This document shows positions 16,088-24,803 of a stretch of 64,000 nt of DNA, one piece after another (position 1 is the stretch's first letter; each line of letters opens with the position of its first letter). Origin of the DNA: JBFWUW01 sp050247075 (GTDB taxonomy: Bacteria > Planctomycetota > Planctomycetia > Pirellulales > JBFWUW01); the NCBI GenBank assembly GCA_050247075.1, contig JBFWUW010000012.1:1-64000 (forward strand). The letters run 5' to 3'. Made by a program: the position numbers and the translations under genes. The notes beneath the pieces are model-generated. The model searched no databases. It was given only the letters and a program-made list of their open reading frames with translations, and had not been told where the DNA came from.

Positions 16088-18262
16088 TTACATCCGCGCT
16101 TGTGCCAATGGGTCGATCAGCCTGAGAGGAGTGGCTTCCGGCTGGGAACGCCGTACACGAGCCGCCGACTGTGTAAATCGCGGTTCCTGCTGCAAGGGAC
16201 GCAAGAACTCGTCTTCCAAGAGCCGTTTGGGATCGGCGGAAAGATCGATGGCCTTTTCCACATGATTGAGAGCTTTTGTCCGCGCTGCTTCGTTTGGCGA
16301 ACCGCCGTAGCATAAGAGTCTCGCGGCAAACAGATGTAACTCCGCTGCTTTCGGATCTAACTCGATGGCGCGTTGGATGTCTTGGTAGGCGCGCGGGTCG
16401 AGAGGACGTTGCTCGTTCACAGCCTCCGCCAGGCCGTTAATGGCTCGATTGGCGAAAGGGGCTGAGGAACTTTGGTCCAGCTTAATCGCTTGAGCAAAAC
16501 ACTCCGCGGCCTGAGCGTTGCGTGAATTTCGCTGATAACTGAACCCCAGATTATTCCACATGGCCGGCGAGTCGCAGCCCAAGCGCTGGGCTCTTTGGTA
16601 GCAGTCGATCGCCTCATCGAACAATTTTCGTTGGTTGGCGCAATAGCCGGCGCCCAAAAAACAACGCATATCGCGGGGCTGGGAAGTCAGATAGGCCTTG
16701 GCGGCTGCCTCATATTTCCCCTGTCGTTGAAGTGCCACGGCCCAACCCACGGTGGCATCGATTGCGCGGGAATCGGCCTGATGGGCGTTGGCAAAGTGGA
16801 TCTCCGCCACCTCCGGACGCCCTGCCGCCAATTCGGCGGCCCCGCGGCGGAATTCACGGTCAAACCAGGAAGGCCGGCTCGCCAGCGCCAAGACACCCGC
16901 CAGAATGCAACATGCCAGGCCTATACCCAGCAGGCGTACCGAGCGTCGATTTCCGCGCAGCCAACGCCGACCGCGAAACACCGGCTGGGACAATTTTCTC
17001 AACTCGCGGGCCACCACTTCCACCGAGGCCGGCCGGCGGTCAGCGTCCCAGGCCAGGCATTCTTGAATCAGGCGATCGAGTTGCGCGTCGGCCTCAGGCA
17101 ACGACAGGACCAGGCTCTTGAGACCACCTCGCTGCCGAGCCATCAACTCGGTACCAGCCTCAGCCAGGGTGCATTTCTTATCCAGTATTGAATGAACGTC
17201 AAACGGATGCCGACCGGTCAGGGTCTCATACAGGATAACGCCCAGGGAATAGATATCGGATCGCGGGTCAGCGCTGTCGACCGCCGTCGCGTTCTTGCTG
17301 ACGAGTTGGGCCAGTCGCTCGGGCGCCATGTACGGCAGCGTTCCCCCTTGCCTGGAAAACTGGTCATGCGCGTCGTAGGCCAGGTTGAAATCCAGCAACA
17401 ACGGCCGGCCGCCAGTATCGAGGAGGACATTGGACGGTTTGATGTCTTGATGGCGAATGCCGGCCCGATGGATATAGGCCAGGGCCTCGGCCAGTTGCGC
17501 GGTCAACTCCAAAACGCCATCGATAAAGGGCCGCCGGCGGTCGGGACCACGAGCATGGCCCCCAGGCGGCACGTTGAGCGGCGGGGCGGAACGAGCTACT
17601 TCTCGGATGATCTGATCGTCGACAGGGACGGATTGCATGGCCGCTATGCGGTCAATCAGATCCGTCAAAGTCGCATGCCCTCGATAGGGCATGATCAGGG
17701 CCACCAGTTGATGCGCTGAATCGGGTTTGACGGAATGGATTGGCGCGATTCCGGGGTGATCCAGTTTGCCCTGCAGTAGGGCCTCGGCCGATCCTAATTG
17801 GGTCACCTTGACCACGACGTGGCGATTTCCCAACGCCGCTTCTTGCGCCAGAAAGACCCGCGAGAAAGCCCCTCTGCCCATCTCGGCCAGCAGCCGGCAA
17901 CCCTGAAACTCCTCGCCAACCGACGGCCAGTGGGGCTGTGCCGCATGGGGAAACATCGCCGGATTGTTCTGCATCAGCCGATGAATGGAAAGCAACCGAC
18001 CGATCTCCCCCGCGTGCTCGGGGAACTGCCGGCAAATGGCCGCGGAATCGGTATCCTCGCCGGCCATCTGCCGCTGATGAAACTCTTCCAATGCGATGTC
18101 CAGCAACAGGCTGCGATTTTCCCGCAAATCGGGATACTGCGCCAGCCAGTCTGCCGCGGAGGGGCGCGCACCCGTCCGCCAAGCCTCGACAAATTGTTCC
18201 ACCAAGGCATCACATTCGACTGCGTCAGCTTCGCGCACATCCGAGGCCAGGGATGGTTTCAT
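16088..18262 (-). CDS. membrane Ser/Thr protein kinase with TPR domain
   Basis: A 724-residue protein from ATG 18262, three bases after the sigma-factor stop, so the two are cotranslated. Residues 1-110 are a helical N-terminal extension typical of planctomycete kinases (FVEAWRTGARPSAADWL). The kinase domain spans about 120-430. It has the Gly-rich loop MGRGAFSRVF, Lys 152 in VVVK, catalytic loop HQDIKPSN at about 271, DFN at about 291 in place of DFG, and an MAPER activation-segment end with DIYSLGVILYE. A transmembrane helix (LGIGLACCILAGVLAL) follows at about 450, then TPR-like repeats to about 690 (AAKAYLTSQ, AIDCYQRAQRLG, NAQAAECFAQAIKLD). It probably senses something outside the cytoplasmic membrane and phosphorylates the partner sigma factor or another target. 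Confidence 0.9.
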   Translation of the reverse strand: MKPSLASDVREADAVECDALVEQFVEAWRTGARPSAADWLAQYPDLRENRSLLLDIALEEFHQRQMAGEDTDSAAICRQFPEHAGEIGRLLSIHRLMQNNPAMFPHAAQPHWPSVGEEFQGCRLLAEMGRGAFSRVFLAQEAALGNRHVVVKVTQLGSAEALLQGKLDHPGIAPIHSVKPDSAHQLVALIMPYRGHATLTDLIDRIAAMQSVPVDDQIIREVARSAPPLNVPPGGHARGPDRRRPFIDGVLELTAQLAEALAYIHRAGIRHQDIKPSNVLLDTGGRPLLLDFNLAYDAHDQFSRQGGTLPYMAPERLAQLVSKNATAVDSADPRSDIYSLGVILYETLTGRHPFDVHSILDKKCTLAEAGTELMARQRGGLKSLVLSLPEADAQLDRLIQECLAWDADRRPASVEVVARELRKLSQPVFRGRRWLRGNRRSVRLLGIGLACCILAGVLALASRPSWFDREFRRGAAELAAGRPEVAEIHFANAHQADSRAIDATVGWAVALQRQGKYEAAAKAYLTSQPRDMRCFLGAGYCANQRKLFDEAIDCYQRAQRLGCDSPAMWNNLGFSYQRNSRNAQAAECFAQAIKLDQSSSAPFANRAINGLAEAVNEQRPLDPRAYQDIQRAIELDPKAAELHLFAARLLCYGGSPNEAARTKALNHVEKAIDLSADPKRLLEDEFLRPLQQEPRFTQSAARVRRSQPEATPLRLIDPLAQARM

Positions 18263-18265
18263 CGG

Positions 18266-18835
18266 TCAACCTTGTCCTTGAGAAAGACGAGACAATACTC
18301 TCGCCACGGTCCGTTGGCTCAACTTTAGTTTTTCGGCGATCTCCTGCTGGGGCATTCCGTCCCGACGCAAATACAGGATCGGGCGGTGCCGGGAGGGAAC
18401 CGCGGCCAACAGTTGCTCCCAGCGCTCCTCGGCGATCACCAGATGGCTGGGGGTTGGGTGACGATCGGCAACCTCATCCGTCGCGAAGATTGCCGAGCCT
18501 TGCAACGACTGGTCTCGGCGCATGTCCCGCTTCTTTGTTTGCAACTGGCGCCGAAACTGCTCGATGACTTTGTTTTCAGCCATGGCTGTCAACAACCGCG
18601 CCAACGAGACCGGCGATTCAATATCCGCCAGCAGGCGCGGGTCGGCAAACAGCGATCCCCACACCGCTTGGACAAAATCGAGCGAGTCAAAACGTGTCCG
18701 CAGTTGACGAGCCAGTTTGCGGCGGATCGCTCGCAACACCGTGGGGCCAAACTCATCCAACAACCGCGCCACGGCCGGCTGCGAACCCTCGCGGGCCGCC
18801 GCTAATAGCGAGTGGAATTCTTCCTGGGACGACAT
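18266..18835 (-). CDS. ECF-type RNA polymerase sigma factor
   Basis: About 189 residues from the ATG at 18835 (MSSQEEFHSLL); in-frame ATGs up to 18889 are alternatives without a clear ribosome binding site. Region 2 is visible in VARLLDEFGPTVLRAIRRKL and RFDSLDFVQAVWGSLF, and region 4 in LLAAVPSRHRPILYLRRDGMPQQEIAEKLKLSQRTVARVLSRL, a helix-turn-helix for -35 recognition. There is no anti-sigma gene nearby. Instead the Ser/Thr kinase starts three bases downstream, as in kinase-linked ECF groups described in planctomycetes, where phosphorylation is thought to control the sigma factor. It probably controls the adjacent cluster. Confidence 0.9.
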   Translation of the reverse strand: MSSQEEFHSLLAAAREGSQPAVARLLDEFGPTVLRAIRRKLARQLRTRFDSLDFVQAVWGSLFADPRLLADIESPVSLARLLTAMAENKVIEQFRRQLQTKKRDMRRDQSLQGSAIFATDEVADRHPTPSHLVIAEERWEQLLAAVPSRHRPILYLRRDGMPQQEIAEKLKLSQRTVARVLSRLSQGQG

Positions 18836-18966
18836 GCTAGTTGCACGCATTGATATCATCGGCGCATCCGAACCCGTGGCTCGATTCATGTATGCCGCAC
18901 ACTATGCAAACCTTATTTGTTGCCACTGTCAAGATCACTGGGGCTGATTGTGCCAAGTCGATGGAA

Positions 18967-21195
18967 TCACAATTTGAAATGGAAAGTCCGCTGCCACCAC
19001 CGCCAGGCAGCCTGACCGAGCGACTGTGACGAAACGTGAATGCTTGCCCGGCCGCGGCAGCCAATCCGCAGGTGCTGCTCCGGATCGTCGATCGCCACGC
19101 GAGCCTGAAATGAAGCATTCATCGGTCGCTCACGGCCCCCTGCATCGCTCTTGCTGGCCAAATTACCCCCCGTCTTGTTGGAAAGCTGCTGAGGCGTAGC
19201 CTGCAAATCACGGCGGGCGATCTCTTCCACGGTTCCCCGGAACACAACCCCTGGCAACTCGTCGAACAAGAGGACAACGCTTTGTTCCAGTTGTACATAT
19301 TCTATATCGGCCTGATCGATGACCAGGTCCGCCCAGAACCGGCTGGGATCGCCAATCTGGCAGAGCAGACTCCCTGGTGAGAGCGAGCAATGCATGTTAC
19401 GTCGCTCCAAGGGAGTGCCGCTCCAGGTCGGCAACTCCCCATCAGCGGCCCGCGACTTGGATTGCGACGGTGGCGGCAGAACAGTCCCCGACAGGGGAGC
19501 GGCCAGAGTCAATTGATCGAGATCGGCCTGTTTGCGGTCTAGCTGCCCGCTCAGCGAAGCGACCGACTTGGCCAGTTCCGGAAGCTGGCCCGCCGCTTTC
19601 TCGTCCAAGAAACGAATCCGCCGCGCGTTCTCGAGCAGCACTCGTTGGCGGTCGCGCTTCCGGCGGATCGTGGCGGCTTCCAATTCCAGATCGATGTTTT
19701 CCAATTGGGCCAGCGTCTCTCCCGCCGCCACCACCTGGCCAGGTCGCACACGCAACTCCGTTATTTCCCCGGGAATCTTCACAAACACCGAGGCGGCATC
19801 CCTGGGCTGGAGTGCCAGCGGACAGTGAACGCGGTGCGGAAGCGGAATGGCCAACAGCACCACGGCAACGAATGCCAGCGATCCGCTCCTGATAAAAAAC
19901 CTGCGCTGCCGGTACTCGTCCCTCTTGCGCGGAGTTCGCATGAACCTTACCAGACGGCTGACAGGCTGAATCAACAGAGCGAACAAGGATAAGCATCCCA
20001 ATAACTGCCCTAGTATCTTCAACCGATATGGTTCCAGGCAATGATACAAAAACACGAGTATGGACAACGTCACCAGCCAGCGATAAATCTCCGAGGCCAC
20101 GGTGAACAGCGCGAATTGCCAAGGACGGCCGCGGGGCAGGAACGGATCGTCCGATGATTCATCCCCCAAGAACCAAGCCGACAAAAACCGGCGCAGCATG
20201 TCGCTCGATCTTTGCCGCAGATTGGGAATCTCCAGGTAGTCGGCCAGGATGTAATAGCCATCGTATCGCAGCAGGGGATTGGCATTAAACAGGACGGTCG
20301 TCACGGAGCAGATGAACATCGTGCTCAGGCAAAGATTGTGCAGCAGGCCGGGCTGGCTGAACCACCAGGCGAACGTGGCAAGCGAGGCAATCACCAATTC
20401 CACGTACATTCCCGCGGCGGCAATCGCCATCCGATGCCATTTATTGGGGAGCATCCAGGAGTCGGAGACGTTGCAATATAAGCAGGGTGAGAACACCAGC
20501 AGCAGAACGCCGATCTCGTGGCACTCGCCGCCAAAATGTTTACAAGCAAAGGCGTGCCCCAACTCGTGGCAGATCTTGGTCACGACCAGCACACCCGCCA
20601 GCGTGAAGGCGTTTTCGCGGGTAAAGAATTGATGGAACGCCGGCAGCTTGGCGTAAAAGGTTTCCATCCGCACGACGACTAGCAACAGCGCCGCTAATCC
20701 CAGCAGCAGTGACATCCACAACGCGGCGGGCGTAAACGCCCAGCGGACAAAAGGATAGACCCGATTGAGAAACCCATCAGGATCGACACCACGAAAGCGA
20801 ATCGACAGCAGATTGCTCAACATTCCCCAGCGATTCCCTCGGATGCGCTGGGCGTCTCGCTCCAGCATCACGTGCCCCTGGCCAGAGGCATGGGAGGTCA
20901 CCAGCCCGCTCTGGTGAAGCATTGCCGCGAAGCCGACAACCTCCGCGATTGACAGCCGATCCGGGGCGAATTGCCAGCCATAGGCTTCCTGGATATCCGC
21001 CGGACTATGCTGGCCGTCCAGGTTATTGAGGATGAAATACTCCGCCTCGGCCAGGCGATGGTACCGAAGCTTGAGCGGGTCTTTGATAACCCACCAAGTG
21101 CGACCTTGAAATGTCTGGCGGCGGGCCATCAAATCGCCGCGCACGGCCAGCGGCAAGGGCTGGAATGCGGCGGCTGAGGAAGATGTACCAGACAT
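18967..21195 (-). CDS. M50-family membrane peptidase fused to HlyD/biotinyl-lipoyl domain
   Basis: A 742-residue protein from ATG 21195. Residues about 15-110 look like a PqqD-like winged helix (YHRLAEAEYFILNNLDGQHSPADI). Residues about 150-420 carry several membrane helices and the site-2 peptidase motifs HELGH (210-214) and NANPLLRYDGYYILADYLEIPN (the Asp in RYDGYY is the third zinc ligand). After further helices, a periplasmic-type adaptor begins near 455, with lipoyl-like VFVKIPGEITELRVRPGQVV, a coiled coil and a DLVIDQADIEYVQLEQSV barrel segment. This is the YydH-like peptide zinc metalloprotease architecture found beside exporters. It is 10 bases downstream of another HlyD gene and probably belongs to one membrane complex. 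Confidence 0.86.
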   Translation of the reverse strand: MSGTSSSAAAFQPLPLAVRGDLMARRQTFQGRTWWVIKDPLKLRYHRLAEAEYFILNNLDGQHSPADIQEAYGWQFAPDRLSIAEVVGFAAMLHQSGLVTSHASGQGHVMLERDAQRIRGNRWGMLSNLLSIRFRGVDPDGFLNRVYPFVRWAFTPAALWMSLLLGLAALLLVVVRMETFYAKLPAFHQFFTRENAFTLAGVLVVTKICHELGHAFACKHFGGECHEIGVLLLVFSPCLYCNVSDSWMLPNKWHRMAIAAAGMYVELVIASLATFAWWFSQPGLLHNLCLSTMFICSVTTVLFNANPLLRYDGYYILADYLEIPNLRQRSSDMLRRFLSAWFLGDESSDDPFLPRGRPWQFALFTVASEIYRWLVTLSILVFLYHCLEPYRLKILGQLLGCLSLFALLIQPVSRLVRFMRTPRKRDEYRQRRFFIRSGSLAFVAVVLLAIPLPHRVHCPLALQPRDAASVFVKIPGEITELRVRPGQVVAAGETLAQLENIDLELEAATIRRKRDRQRVLLENARRIRFLDEKAAGQLPELAKSVASLSGQLDRKQADLDQLTLAAPLSGTVLPPPSQSKSRAADGELPTWSGTPLERRNMHCSLSPGSLLCQIGDPSRFWADLVIDQADIEYVQLEQSVVLLFDELPGVVFRGTVEEIARRDLQATPQQLSNKTGGNLASKSDAGGRERPMNASFQARVAIDDPEQHLRIGCRGRASIHVSSQSLGQAAWRWWQRTFHFKL

Positions 21196-21205
21196 GCGTA
21201 CCCCG

Positions 21206-22117
21206 TTACGATCCAGTCGGCTCGGATTCTTCCACCGTTTCAGCGGGGGACATCAAGTCAATCCGCATCTCAGCTTTTGTTCCCGGCCGCAGCAGCCACT
21301 GCCGCCCTTGGCGACGATTGACGACTTCGGCCCAAATCCGGAACTCGCCATCCGCCTCGACCTTGGGATGGACGAACACGACCTTGCCAGAAAACTTCTC
21401 CACTTGACCGCGCGCTAAAGAAACCTCGACCGTGACCGGCCGTTCGTCCAGTTCGTCCGGATGGAACTCGGCGGCCCGCACGAAACCTTCCACCCGCAAC
21501 CGGTCCAGGCGGACAATGCGAGCCACGCGATCCCCCGGTTGCACCCACTCGCCGGCCCGCTTGGGCAGTTCCACCACCACTCCGGACAAAGGGGCCAGCA
21601 CCCGCCGACGCGAGATCGACGTGTCGGCCGCCGCCACCTCCGCCGCTTTGCCCTGGCTGGCGATTCCATGCACCTGTTGCTCGAAGCGGGCCTGTTCGAT
21701 TTGCAACTCGGCCGTTTCCCATTGCAAACGCCGCTTGCGGACTTCGGACTGAGACAACGTGCCTGGTCCCCGCTTGTTGACCGCCACCGCGTCGTCGTAC
21801 TCAACCTTGGCAACCTCAGCCAGCGACTCTGCATGACGAACGGCCACGTCGTTGTCGGCCTTGGCCTGCGCGGCATTGTGCTCCAACGTGGCCACGTCTC
21901 GTTGACGGCGGGGCTGCTCGTCGTCGATCTGGGCCAACAATTGGCCTGCTTCGACCGGCATCCCCTCCACGATCTCGACCAGCGTGAGCTGCCCGGCTTC
22001 CCTGGCTGGGACATCAATTTCGTCGATGACCGTGACCAGGCAGTTAGGCACAATCGCCAGGGCCGGCCGATCGCCAGCCTGACACAATACGAGCGCCAAC
22101 AACGAACAGGCCAACAT
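21206..22117 (-). CDS. HlyD-family periplasmic adaptor protein
   Basis: A 303-residue protein. The ATG at 22117 is chosen because a perfect AAGGAGGT ribosome binding site sits about 9 bases upstream and the protein then begins with a signal peptide (MLACSLLALVLCQAGDRPALA); the long upstream frame belongs to the preceding gene. It has two lipoyl-like halves (VTVIDEIDVPAREAGQLTLVEIVEGMPV and VLAPLSGVVVELPKRAGEWVQPGD) around a coiled coil of about 110 residues, then a beta-barrel segment (FVRAAEFHPDELDERPVTVEV). Such adaptors bridge an inner-membrane transporter to an outer-membrane channel. It sits between a GAF-HlyD gene (14 bases upstream) and the M50-HlyD gene. No ABC or RND pump gene is adjacent. 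Confidence 0.85.
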   Translation of the reverse strand: MLACSLLALVLCQAGDRPALAIVPNCLVTVIDEIDVPAREAGQLTLVEIVEGMPVEAGQLLAQIDDEQPRRQRDVATLEHNAAQAKADNDVAVRHAESLAEVAKVEYDDAVAVNKRGPGTLSQSEVRKRRLQWETAELQIEQARFEQQVHGIASQGKAAEVAAADTSISRRRVLAPLSGVVVELPKRAGEWVQPGDRVARIVRLDRLRVEGFVRAAEFHPDELDERPVTVEVSLARGQVEKFSGKVVFVHPKVEADGEFRIWAEVVNRRQGRQWLLRPGTKAEMRIDLMSPAETVEESEPTGS

Positions 22118-22131
22118 GATCACAAACCTCC

Positions 22132-24135
22132 TTAACGGAGTCGAAAAAAAATACGGGATTGAATGAAGGCCAACACGTCGTGGAACCAGACGTATCCCAA
22201 GGCCCGCCGTCCACAATGCACACGGACCATCACCTCGGCGCCGGGCCGCAGATCTCTCAATTCGTCCCGGTTGATCGCCACTTGCAGCCGGACGATGTTG
22301 CCGTCGTCCTCCCCCACCTCGGCCCGCCGCTCCGCGTCGATCAAACGTCCCTGAAGAACTCGGTCTGGCTGATGGGCCGCTACAAACGACACAGCCAACG
22401 GCGTATCGCTTTCCGCTCTGGCCTGGGAGATGTGCCCCATCCGCTCCTCGGGCATCCGGACCTGCAACTCCCATTCGGCTGCCGGGTTCACCACGCTGAA
22501 GAGAGCGTCGCCCCGCTTGACCGGCCGATGCCTTAATAGGTCCGCCACGTTCCAGGTTACCACCTCGCCGGCGATCGGGCTGCGGATTTCTAACTGGCTG
22601 GATTTGCGTTCCAGAAGCTCCAACTCCTGATCCAGGCTGGTGATTGTTTGCTTGTCGGCCAGGCGCTCGCCATGCAGGCGGGCTTGCTCCGTGGCGCTGA
22701 GCGCCTGTTGATCGCCGGAGAGGGCGACTTCCAAGGCACTGAGGTGCTCCACTGTGACGGCTCGTTGGCCTGCGGTGCCTTCGATCTGCCGCTCCAATTC
22801 AAAGTTTTGCAACGTGGCCAGCAGATCCCGCTTGGCCACGGTCGAACCGTGCCGCACATGGACATCGGCGACAACGCCGTCCACTTCGGCAAACACCTCC
22901 CGCCGCTCGACCGGTTGCAACACCCCGCGCCCTTCCAGCTTGAAGTCCGCCGGGATGAACGTCAGGGCCAATGCGATCGAAACCAAAGCCGCCATTACGG
23001 CCAGTGTCTTGGGCCAGGTCCCCGCTTGAACAAGTTGGCTGGCCTTCCCCAGCGCTCGCCACACCGGCAACAAGAACAGGCTCTCGTGTTCCAAGGCGTT
23101 AGCCAGCGCCGTGGCCGCCGGCTCCGCGACTAATTGCGTTTGTTCCCACAGTGAAACGGAAGAATCCACGTCTTCGGACTGTTCGACCACCAGAGCGCCG
23201 AAAGGTGCTTCGGGCGGAGACTGCGGATCGAGCAGCGGACGGACCAGGGGGACAACCAGCACTGTCCGCATAGGCGTTTCTTCCAGGTAGGCATCGAGCG
23301 CGTTCTGGACTTGCGGCTCTAAAGGCGCGGCGCGGCCGCCGTAGATCAAGCCTTCCCGCGACTTGACGACGATTTCCGCTAAATCCTGGAGGCGCTTGAC
23401 GGCCGCGGAGCGAGGATCGACATGCTCCTGGCCGCTAATGGCCACCACGCGCATCTTTCGTCCCTGTCGCACCGCCAGGCTCATCCGCTCGCACGGCACC
23501 ACCCGCCGCCCCTCATGCACGACCTGCAAGGCGGCGGATTTCAGGTCCAATCGAGAATGCACCAACCGATTGAACGCCAAGAAATGATCCCAGCGGGACT
23601 GCCGCGCCAGCAATGTTTTCAATTGGCGGGCTTGCAGATATTGCGAGGCCAGTTCGCAAAAATCCGCCAGCAGTCCCACATGCCCACGCTGGACCGCGGG
23701 CAAAGACTCGGGACGTTGAAAAGTCTCCACGAGACCGACCACCTCGTCCGCGCAGCGCAGCGGCACGGTTGCTAACAGAAAAGGTGTTGGATTGCCCGGG
23801 CCGGTCTCGATTTGATTTCCGTTGCCCGGCGCGATCAGGCAGGGCCGGCCGTTTGCGGCTATTGGTTGCAATTGTTGGGCGTGCTGTTCCACTAACTCTG
23901 GCCGAGCCGTCAAGCCGGTTGATTCCAGTCCCTGCGCTTCAGCCAACCGCAAGCCGGGACCGTCCAGCAGCCACACCGCCACGGCGACTGCGTCCAGCCC
24001 GGCGGCCACACGGGGGACAAAGCGGGAAAAGAACTCGGGTTCCGCCAGACCTGACTTAAGTTCGTTCGCCAACTCCAGAAACAACCGCCGTAGCTTGTCG
24101 TGGCTGGCCGCGGACGATTGCGATTCAAGGCTCAT
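22132..24135 (-). CDS. GAF-domain HlyD-family membrane adaptor
   Basis: A 667-residue protein from ATG 24135 (MSLESQSSAAS); an upstream TTG is less likely. Residues about 10-175 and 175-345 are two GAF-like halves (RFVPRVAAGLDAVAVAVWLL, then MSLAVRQGRKMRVVAISGQEHVD and PFGALVVEQSED). A single membrane helix follows at about 375 (TLAVMAALVSIALALTFI). The C-terminal 290 residues are an HlyD-like adaptor with coiled coil (LEGRGVLQPVERREVFAEVDG, LVRVHCGRRALG near the end). A cytoplasmic ligand-binding GAF region joined to an extracytoplasmic adaptor is an unusual sensor-exporter architecture. It is the first gene of the GAF-HlyD / HlyD / M50-HlyD set. Confidence 0.85.
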   Translation of the reverse strand: MSLESQSSAASHDKLRRLFLELANELKSGLAEPEFFSRFVPRVAAGLDAVAVAVWLLDGPGLRLAEAQGLESTGLTARPELVEQHAQQLQPIAANGRPCLIAPGNGNQIETGPGNPTPFLLATVPLRCADEVVGLVETFQRPESLPAVQRGHVGLLADFCELASQYLQARQLKTLLARQSRWDHFLAFNRLVHSRLDLKSAALQVVHEGRRVVPCERMSLAVRQGRKMRVVAISGQEHVDPRSAAVKRLQDLAEIVVKSREGLIYGGRAAPLEPQVQNALDAYLEETPMRTVLVVPLVRPLLDPQSPPEAPFGALVVEQSEDVDSSVSLWEQTQLVAEPAATALANALEHESLFLLPVWRALGKASQLVQAGTWPKTLAVMAALVSIALALTFIPADFKLEGRGVLQPVERREVFAEVDGVVADVHVRHGSTVAKRDLLATLQNFELERQIEGTAGQRAVTVEHLSALEVALSGDQQALSATEQARLHGERLADKQTITSLDQELELLERKSSQLEIRSPIAGEVVTWNVADLLRHRPVKRGDALFSVVNPAAEWELQVRMPEERMGHISQARAESDTPLAVSFVAAHQPDRVLQGRLIDAERRAEVGEDDGNIVRLQVAINRDELRDLRPGAEVMVRVHCGRRALGYVWFHDVLAFIQSRIFFRLR

Positions 24136-24351
24136 CCGCCTGCCCCTTGTCTGTTTTTGCCGGAATGAGCCAAAGTGACAGCCAAGCGACAATGGAAGAT
24201 TGAACAGAAAGTGCCCCCCAAATACCCGATTGTGACAGCCGCGCTGTAAATGGCAAGAAAAAAATCCGTACCGAGGAAATGAAGGCCGCGGTTGTCCGAA
24301 CAGGCGTGGATAGTCATTCAGGGCATTGCCGCTTTGGCCGCCGTGTTGGGT

Positions 24352-24705
24352 TTAAGCTGGCCGGCGCAGTTCGCGGTGCAGCCAAGCCCGGGCGAAGGAC
24401 CAGAGGCGGTCGGCGCTGCGGGCAGAGATGTCTAGCAGTTGGGCCGCCTCGCTCAATGTAACGCCGGCAAAGTAACGCAGGCGGACGATCTGGGCGGCGG
24501 CTTGGTCTTGCTCGGCCAGCTTATCGAGTGCTTCGTCCAGGGCCAGCAAGTCTTCGTGCAGTTCGGGCGCGGCCAGTGCCGACTCGTCGAGCGGCAGCCG
24601 GGCCATGTCGCCGCCGCGCTTAAGGCGTTTCTTCTTACGGGCCGCCTCGACCAGAATCCGCCGCATCGCCTCGGCCGCCGCGGCAGGGAAATGCCCGAGT
24701 GAGTT
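24352..24705 (-). pseudogene. 5'-truncated ECF-type sigma factor remnant
   Basis: The open frame reads from just after a stop (24706-24708) through GHFPAAAAEAMRRILVEAARKKKRLKRGG and ends with the region-4 helix-turn-helix (IVRLRYFAGVTLSEAAQLLDISARSADRLWSFARAWL). This is the C-terminal 115 residues of an ECF-like sigma factor (Sigma70_ECF, usually about 190 residues). Region 2 and the N-terminus are missing, and the frame is closed exactly where they should be. A short ATG-initiated protein of 104 residues (from 24666) could still be made, but it could not bind core polymerase normally. It lies divergently from the large kinase gene and may once have been its partner. Confidence 0.75.
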
Positions 24706-24803
24706 TTAAGTGACGGGCGTGTCAGAGCTAATCGGCCGCTTTTCGGCGGTTATAATGACCGTTAACATTTTGGGAGTTTTTCCATACGTCGAAGGATTCG
24801 CTC

